In this document: piece by piece, positions 14,801 through 19,338 of the stretch
Position numbering within the stretch: position 1 is the stretch's first letter
Layout of the letters: the number at the start of each line of letters is the position of its first letter
Origin: CAYGTK01 sp964352775
GTDB lineage: Bacteria > Bacteroidota > Bacteroidia > Chitinophagales > CAIOSU01
DNA: 19,338 bases
NCBI GenBank assembly: GCA_964352775.1
Contig: CAYGTK010000059.1
Span: forward strand, 1 to 19,338
Reading direction: 5' to 3'
Made by a program: the position numbers and the translations under genes
The notes under the pieces: model-generated
What the model was told of the DNA's origin: nothing
What the model saw: only the letters and a program-made list of their open reading frames with translations
Databases searched by the model: none

Positions 14801-16027
14801 ATGAAGCTCAACTTACTTTTCATTATTCTTCTTTTCGCCAGTGTGTTTACTGGTTTAGCGCAAAGTGTGTTAACTGGTTACCGTGCCGATGCCTGGCAAG
14901 ATTCTACCAGCAATTATTTGGGTACTGATAGTAGTTTATACGAGTACAGCACAAATGGCGATACCTTGTTTAAAACCAACTACGAAAACAACATCCTTGC
15001 CCAACAATGGTCGGCCTTTAACCGTTCGGTGGATGTATTTGATGCACAAGGCAACCCACTTTTAGAATTGGTGCAAGAACGGTTTATCAATACTTGGGAG
15101 GATGACAGGCGAAGAAGGAATACGTATAATGCTAATGGCGACCGAACAGAGTCGGTATATGGCGAATGGGATGGCAACGATTGGGACGAAACCATTTTTG
15201 AAACATGGACTTTTGGTACTAATGGAGTTACCCTTTATGAGATAGATGAAAAAGATGCTGGCGGTTCGTTAGTACCCCTACAGCGCTTCACTTATACCTA
15301 TAACAGCAATGGAGAACGAACGGAGAGTGTTTCAGAACTGTACCAGGGTGGTAACTGGACTAATTTTCGCAGAGAGCTTTACAGTTACAATGCTTCTGGT
15401 GATGTAACTCTTACCGAATTTCAGCTGTGGGATAGTAATAACAATATTTGGAACAACAGCTTTCAAACTCGAAATGAGTATGATGCACAAGGCAACATAA
15501 GCACCTCTTACTTCGATAATTGGAGTGATACCGCCTATGTTTTCCAAAATAGGACCCAAACCACTTTCGATGCTCAAAACAATGCTGTTGAGCGCTTACG
15601 TCAAAATTGGTCGTCAGCAGATAATATATATGCACCGAGTGAGCGCGATAGCCTAGCCTACAATGCCAGTAACAAGGTAACGCATATTCAACACTGGACT
15701 TGGAACGAGAACACCAACACCTACGAGCCAAACAACCGTGAGTTTTACTACTACGAAAAGGGTGTTGGGATAGATAACGAAGGAAAGGCATTAGCAATAA
15801 CAGTGTTTCCCAACCCCACAACCGATGCCATCACCATTTCACTACCTAACGAACTAAGCCAAGCTACTTATAAGCTGTATAACAGTATTGGTAAAGAAGT
15901 GAAAGTAGGAAGGCTGACTACTGGTAATACAAGGGTAGAAACAGCCGAACTAAACAAAGGCTTATACTTCTTTCACTTTATAGATGGTAAGCGTGTGTTA
16001 GGTAAAAGAAAGGTATTGGTGAATTAA
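14801..16027 (+). CDS. T9SS-sorted protein with nine YD-like repeats
   Basis: A 408-residue secreted protein. The signal peptide spans residues 1-21 (LLFIILLFASVFTGLAQ). Residues about 47-317 contain nine degenerate repeats of 29-31 residues. Each opens with an aromatic residue and an N/D-A-x-G/N turn (EYSTNG 48, VFDAQG 79, TYNANG 108, TFGTNG 137, TYNSNG 166, SYNASG 195, EYDAQG 226, TFDAQN 255, AYNASN 286), usually with a Trp or aromatic in the middle. This resembles YD/RHS-type beta repeats and predicts a long beta-sheet rod or filament, without the RHS core shell. Residues 330-408 are a T9SS type-A sorting domain (FPNPTTDAITISLP). The sorting domain is closely related to that of the next gene, from which it is 75 bp away, so tail duplication or exchange is likely. 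Its role is unknown. Confidence 0.85.
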   Translation: MKLNLLFIILLFASVFTGLAQSVLTGYRADAWQDSTSNYLGTDSSLYEYSTNGDTLFKTNYENNILAQQWSAFNRSVDVFDAQGNPLLELVQERFINTWEDDRRRRNTYNANGDRTESVYGEWDGNDWDETIFETWTFGTNGVTLYEIDEKDAGGSLVPLQRFTYTYNSNGERTESVSELYQGGNWTNFRRELYSYNASGDVTLTEFQLWDSNNNIWNNSFQTRNEYDAQGNISTSYFDNWSDTAYVFQNRTQTTFDAQNNAVERLRQNWSSADNIYAPSERDSLAYNASNKVTHIQHWTWNENTNTYEPNNREFYYYEKGVGIDNEGKALAITVFPNPTTDAITISLPNELSQATYKLYNSIGKEVKVGRLTTGNTRVETAELNKGLYFFHFIDGKRVLGKRKVLVN

Positions 16028-16102
16028 GACAAGAATAGAAATTGTCAAGTTATGTACTTTAGTAAGTGTCTATGTAGTAGTTTCTTTGATTATATTTATC
16101 AA

Positions 16103-17836
16103 ATGCGTAGCCTATCCCTTTTTCTTTCTTTCTGCTTATTGCTTTGTGGGCGTAGCTCTATTTATGCTCAACTTATTGAGAACGTGCCAACTGCGCAATT
16201 TGGTACCAAAGTAAAGTCACTCGACTACATTGGTAACGATAAGTTCATTGTATTGCTTGAGCAACAAATGATGCCCTATGATGGCTTAAGGTTGTCCAAT
16301 CGTTCGTTGGCGTTGATGAATACTAGTGGTGGGATAAGCCATGCTGTTTTCGATAATAATAATGCCAGTCCTATTGATGTAATAGCCTCCCAAAATGGAG
16401 GCTTTATGGCTTGTGGCAACGACACTATTTGGCAGGGTGACTATTTCGAATTTAGGATGTGGATAGCGCTACTAGATACTGAGCTGAACATAGTTAAGCG
16501 GCACTATTTTGACTACCAGCTATTAGAACGTACCGAACTAAGGCAAACCCTAGAATTGGCTGATGGCAGCTATGCTGTATTGGCAACAAGTAAACAAAAT
16601 CCTTTACTAGGTAACCACGAGCAGCTTTGGTATTTTAATGATACACTGGGCTTTATAGATAGCACTGGTGGCTATCCCGATCCTACAGGGTTTTTATTTC
16701 CTGTTTTTACAACATACAAGCATATTTATGCCATTGCCAACTTAGGTAACAAAGTGTATGGCATCACCAATTTAAAGGAGCTTGCTTGGCTTGGCCCTAA
16801 TGGTACTACTATCGATTCTGTTTTGTTGCAGCCAAGCGATTCTTTATTAACTCTACGGTCATTTAATGGTAATTTGCTTGTACTAACCAATACAGAACTG
16901 TTAGTTTATGACAGTACGCTTACCTTGTTGCATCAAGCTAACCACAATTTAGCAGGCTTTAACCTAGAGTTGGCAACAACAGCTAACCAAGTTGCCGTTA
17001 GGAGGGGCAATGAGGTGGCTATTTTTAACGAAACCTTACAGCTAGTAAAACACACACCATTAAGTGCTAACTGCTATAGCCCAACTGCTATTGAAATATA
17101 CCGTGCGGATACTATTATGGTAGGTGGACAGCTAATGGAGGATCTAGGTGCTTTTCCAGCGGTTAAGAACTATACATTTGATGGTGCCAGCCTTATGCGC
17201 AACTCTAACATAGCTTTAGAGGGAGTTAACATTCAAATAGATAGCGTAAAGCCAGCTAGCGGTAACTATTTGGTTTATGTAAGGTGTTTTTTGGACATAA
17301 AAAATACAGGGAGCGATACACTTCAAAGTGCTAATGTATTCTCAGCACCACTTCCGCCAAACTGTTTCCCATTTGAAGGCTGCAAAAGTGGTCGCATGAA
17401 TTTTTCCTTTTCAAATTTAAACCTAGCCCCTGGGGAGGTAACTACCGTAATAAAACCTGCAGGTTGGTATCAGTATGATAACGGTGCCTTCTCCTTAACC
17501 TTCTATGCCAGTATTCCCAATAAAACGTTCAGTTCGTGCACTGTCGATAGTTTTTCAACTCAATACAGCATTACTACATCGCTCATCCAGCATCAAAACG
17601 TTTCTTTCCGCATTCATCCCAATCCCACTACAGATGCCTTTACGGTAACTTTACCTGTAGAACCATTACAAGCCACCTACAAGCTATACAATACTACAGG
17701 CAAGGAAGTAAAGATGGGCCCCCTACCTGATAGAAACACATCAATAACCACTAGCGAGCTAAGTTCGGGTATGTACATTCTTCATCTCATGGATGGTAAG
17801 AAGGTACTGGGTAGAAGCAAGGTGATGGTGAAGTAA
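16103..17836 (+). CDS. T9SS-sorted protein with propeller-like and CARDB-like regions
   Basis: A 577-residue secreted protein from ATG 16103, chosen because MRSLSLFLSFCLLLCGRSSI is a good signal peptide; an in-frame ATG at 16052 would put 17 extra residues ahead of it. The N-terminal part (to about residue 350) is rich in short beta motifs with hydrophobic-Asp/Asn patterns, possibly a beta-propeller. Residues about 395-500 (IQIDSVKPASGNYLVYVRC, IKNTGSDTLQSAN, LAPGEVTTVIKP) resemble a CARDB/Ig-like domain. The end (HPNPTTDAFTVTLPVEP to VMVK) is a T9SS type-A sorting domain sharing PTTDA, ATYKLYN, GKEVK and DGK-VLG with the preceding gene. No enzyme motif is seen. The REP-like copy B starts 19 bp after its stop. 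Confidence 0.85.
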   Translation: MRSLSLFLSFCLLLCGRSSIYAQLIENVPTAQFGTKVKSLDYIGNDKFIVLLEQQMMPYDGLRLSNRSLALMNTSGGISHAVFDNNNASPIDVIASQNGGFMACGNDTIWQGDYFEFRMWIALLDTELNIVKRHYFDYQLLERTELRQTLELADGSYAVLATSKQNPLLGNHEQLWYFNDTLGFIDSTGGYPDPTGFLFPVFTTYKHIYAIANLGNKVYGITNLKELAWLGPNGTTIDSVLLQPSDSLLTLRSFNGNLLVLTNTELLVYDSTLTLLHQANHNLAGFNLELATTANQVAVRRGNEVAIFNETLQLVKHTPLSANCYSPTAIEIYRADTIMVGGQLMEDLGAFPAVKNYTFDGASLMRNSNIALEGVNIQIDSVKPASGNYLVYVRCFLDIKNTGSDTLQSANVFSAPLPPNCFPFEGCKSGRMNFSFSNLNLAPGEVTTVIKPAGWYQYDNGAFSLTFYASIPNKTFSSCTVDSFSTQYSITTSLIQHQNVSFRIHPNPTTDAFTVTLPVEPLQATYKLYNTTGKEVKMGPLPDRNTSITTSELSSGMYILHLMDGKKVLGRSKVMVK

Positions 17837-17854
17837 ATACTAAGGCATCTCTCC

Positions 17855-17922
17855 CTCAAGCGCATTTACAAATGCGTTCTCAATTTATACTGCCAAAGGC
17901 AGTAGGCATTTGCAATGCCACA
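17855..17922 (+). repeat. Three-hairpin REP-like element, copy B
   Basis: A 68-bp copy between two convergent stops. Hairpin 1 is CGCATTT-AC-AAATGCG (17861-17876). Hairpin 2 is TACTGCC-AAA-GGCAGTA (17888-17904). Hairpin 3 is GGCATT-TGC-AATGCC (17905-17919). GTAG overlaps the start of hairpin 3. It nearly fills the 89-bp space between the T9SS gene and the frameshifted gene, so it could also end transcription from both sides. Confidence 0.9.
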
Positions 17923-17925
17923 TCA

Positions 17926-18454
17926 TTACCTTCGCCGCCAATCTTCGTAAAGAATTAAGCTTAGTGTTTCTTCGCTTAACCAATAGGTGTGTCTGTCGTA
18001 TTTATGGGTCATATCTGGGTCCAGCTGGTGCACAAATGAATAAGGGTCGCCCGACATATTTTCCATTGAAATATTGATATTCGAGAGATCTCCCTTCAAT
18101 GATCTGGAAATAAAGATACTGAACGTGCGCGTACCGTACATTGGAGGTAGGTATAATGCGTAGTTGCAATGAGTTGTCGGTAAATAGACTATCATGCAAC
18201 GTAATGGAGTAAGCGCCATTAGCATCGGTACATGCCAGTTTTTTCCCTCTGCCTACAAACAGTATAGCGCCTGAAATAGGTTTATTGGTTACCTCATCAA
18301 TAATGATACCGCTAAGCTTTAAATGATCGTTGGGTGAGTTGGTGCCATTAGGTAAATAGGGAAGCTCCATTTGGAAAGTTTGCCCCATCAACGGGCAGCT
18401 CATACTTAAGCCAATAAGCAATACGGTTATGCGTAGAAAAATGGAGGTTGACAT
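17926..18454 (-). pseudogene. Secreted carboxypeptidase-regulatory-like domain protein, frameshifted
   Basis: Reading from ATG 18454 gives a signal peptide (MSTSIFLRITVLLIGLSMSC, then PLMGQ). It is followed by a typical CarboxypepD_reg-like beta module: LKLSGIIIDEVTNKPISGAI, then CTDANGAYSITLHDS. In this frame the protein continues to 18002 with an unconvincing tail. The other frame carries the more coding-like sequence SRSLKGDLSNINISMENMSG, PDMTHKYDRHTYW and SLILYEDWRRR, with a stop at 17926. The best reading is one gene with a single frameshift near 18130-18150 (one extra base). A sequencing error, a real mutation or programmed slippage are all possible; I see no slippery site. The stop lies 3 bases beyond REP-like copy B. 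Confidence 0.65.
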
Positions 18455-18490
18455 TTTAGTTGAACGTTTAATAGCTTGATCTATTGTAGC

Positions 18491-18595
18491 TATTTCTGGG
18501 TAAGGCGGTCGGCTGAATAGGTCTACCCAGTCCACAACGGTAGAGGTGATGAAGTAGAGTTCTTCTGTAAGATGTGCCTTATACCTTTCTGACAT
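18491..18595 (-). pseudogene. N-terminal remnant of a REP-associated tyrosine transposase (RAYT)
   Basis: From ATG 18595 the reading MSERYKAHLTEELYFITSTV, then VDWVDLFSRPPYPEI, matches the usual N-terminus of Bacteroidota RAYTs (Y1/IS200-like HUH transposases that act on REP sequences). About 35 residues remain. The HUH motif, the catalytic Tyr and the rest of the roughly 180-residue protein are missing, and the frame runs on through unrelated sequence into the next gene. It cannot be active. Its start is 11 bp from REP-like copy C, in the arrangement expected of a RAYT and its cognate repeat. Confidence 0.75.
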
Positions 18596-18606
18596 GACTT
18601 GTGTTT

Positions 18607-18673
18607 TGTGGCATTGCAAATGCCTTCCGCTGATGGCGGAATAAATTTCGAACGCATTGCAAATGCGCTCGAG
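18607..18673 (-). repeat. Three-hairpin REP-like element, copy C
   Basis: A 67-bp copy in opposite orientation. On the minus strand, hairpin 1 is the longest of the three copies: TCGAGCGCATT pairs with AATGCGTTCGA over 11 bp with one G-T wobble, loop TGC. Hairpin 2 is TTCCGC-CATCA-GCGGAA. Hairpin 3 is GGCATT-TGC-AATGCC. The tetranucleotide before hairpin 3 is GAAG instead of GTAG. The copy sits between the S24 repressor gene stop and the RAYT remnant start. Confidence 0.9.
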
Positions 18674-18713
18674 TAGCCTTCTATGGACTATTGACCGTCG
18701 ACTATCGACTAAC

Positions 18714-19338
18714 TCACCTAAAACTCCTTCTACTATAATACCCTTTATAATACCACAGCTCATATACATCGGCCAGGTTCAGGTGGCGGTCTTCGTAAAT
18801 ATCGTTAGCGCTGCGTAGGGTAATGTCGCCTGTGGCGGGGTTATGGTCTTTCAGTTGCTTGCAGATGATGCCCTCTTTATGTACCACTATAAATATCTCG
18901 CCAATGCGCAGCTTGCTTCGCCAATGGATGGGGTCTAAAAATTTGCTGCGGACAAAATCGGTTTCGTACAAGTGGGGCTCCATACTATCGCCGCTTATTT
19001 CAAAGGTGCGGTAAGTACCATCTTGCTCACCGTAAAAGAAGTTGTCTTCGGGTAAGGTCTGTAAGTATTCGGGGTCGCGGTAGCCAATAAGGTAACCCGC
19101 CTGTGCGTACGCGGGCACCGTGCGCGATATTTCGTTATTGTCTCTATCTACAGTAATGCTTAGTATGCGCACATCATTATTGGGCAGGTCGCTACTTAGG
19201 GTTTGCACATTGCTTTGGCTTTCGGGGGCCTCACCACGTAGCACGGCCATTTGTGCATCGCTGATAAACATATTGCCCTTGCCCTCGTCGTACCAAAATA
19301 TATTCATGCCCACCAGTTTTTGTAGTAGCACCTTATTC
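18714..19338 (-). CDS. S24/LexA-like repressor, C-terminal part (runs off the window)
   Basis: The open frame continues past the window edge, so the true start is missing. The visible end of the N-terminal part (KVLLQKLVGMNIFWYDEGKG, then NMF) matches the last helix of an XRE-type helix-turn-helix domain as seen in Bacteroidota repressors. After a linker of about 50 residues comes VPAYAQAGYLIGY with a possible Ala-Gly self-cleavage site, then the S24 peptidase domain. The catalytic Ser lies in EISGDSMEPHL and the catalytic Lys in GIICKQLKD. A GTG at 19331 could serve as a start but would leave no DNA-binding domain. Such proteins repress target genes and are inactivated by RecA-stimulated self-cleavage; whether this one responds to DNA damage or controls a prophage-like element cannot be told here. 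Confidence 0.82.
   Translation of the reverse strand, partial: NKVLLQKLVGMNIFWYDEGKGNMFISDAQMAVLRGEAPESQSNVQTLSSDLPNNDVRILSITVDRDNNEISRTVPAYAQAGYLIGYRDPEYLQTLPEDNFFYGEQDGTYRTFEISGDSMEPHLYETDFVRSKFLDPIHWRSKLRIGEIFIVVHKEGIICKQLKDHNPATGDITLRSANDIYEDRHLNLADVYELWYYKGYYSRRSFR

Noticed and set aside
15411..15821. A 136-residue minus-strand frame inside the YD-repeat gene
   Set aside because: Cys/His-rich but antisense to a regular nine-repeat protein, so its pattern mirrors the repeats rather than zinc-finger coding.
14500..18673. The three repeats as a CRISPR array
   Set aside because: Copies are kilobases apart, in both orientations, with genes between them and no spacers or cas genes.
18681..18710. 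Quasi-repeat GACTATTGAC / GACTATCGAC before the S24 gene stop
   Set aside because: Two imperfect 10-base units only; too short to call an element, though similar tracts are common in this phylum.
18002..18769. A single 255-residue minus-strand reading frame
   Set aside because: It runs through REP-like copy C, a RAYT remnant and the signal peptide of a separate gene. It is a chance fusion, not one protein.

Overview
The window is a piece of a Bacteroidota genome (around 43% G+C by eye), probably a flavobacterium-like member. The evidence is four secreted proteins with type IX secretion (T9SS) type-A C-terminal sorting domains, the DUF1800/DUF1501 gene pair, a DnaB of the Bacteroidota kind, promoter-like TAnnTTTG and TATCTTAG boxes, and few strong Shine-Dalgarno sites. 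I saw no rRNA, tRNA or CRISPR array. A 10-base N run at 4580-4589 is an assembly gap inside a gene.

Layout. 18-1754: T9SS-sorted surface protein. 1780-3195/3300 (-): amidase-signature hydrolase. 3365-4766 and 4768-5958: DUF1800 and DUF1501 genes in an operon, the first broken by the N gap. 5983-6501: an AT-rich DUF5063 gene inserted exactly at the convergent junction between DUF1501 and the next gene, flanked by a perfect 21-bp direct repeat. 6532-8163 (-): lipoprotein. 8263-9240: lysophospholipid acyltransferase-like. 9248-10564 and 10590-11201 (-): T9SS protein and a small membrane protein, probably one operon. 11345-12253: ATP-grasp ligase with a likely terminator. 12475-14022: dnaB behind a well-matched Bacteroidota promoter. 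14023-14800: a gene-poor stretch holding an inverted repeat, an exact M13 forward primer sequence, a decayed coding trace and a structured repeat. 14801-16027 and 16103-17836: two T9SS proteins with closely related sorting domains. 17926-18454 (-): a frameshifted secreted-protein gene. 18491-18595 (-): the N-terminal remnant of a REP-associated tyrosine transposase (RAYT). 18714-19338 (-): the C-terminal part of an S24/LexA-like repressor that runs off the window.

The most interesting signal is a 67-68-bp three-hairpin repeat present three times in the last 4.9 kb (14500-14566 +, 17855-17922 +, 18607-18673 -). Its central stem shows compensatory changes. Two of three copies carry GTAG directly before the last hairpin, as in enterobacterial REP sequences, and one copy lies 11 bp upstream of the start codon of the RAYT remnant. 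Together these point to a REP/RAYT system of Bacteroidota type. The second signal is the DUF5063 cassette, whose duplicated target recreates the stop codons of both flanking genes.

Functionally this is a mixed chromosomal region: one core replication gene (dnaB), several envelope and secretion-dependent proteins, some metabolic enzymes, and two kinds of recent mobility (single-gene insertion and REP-like repeats).
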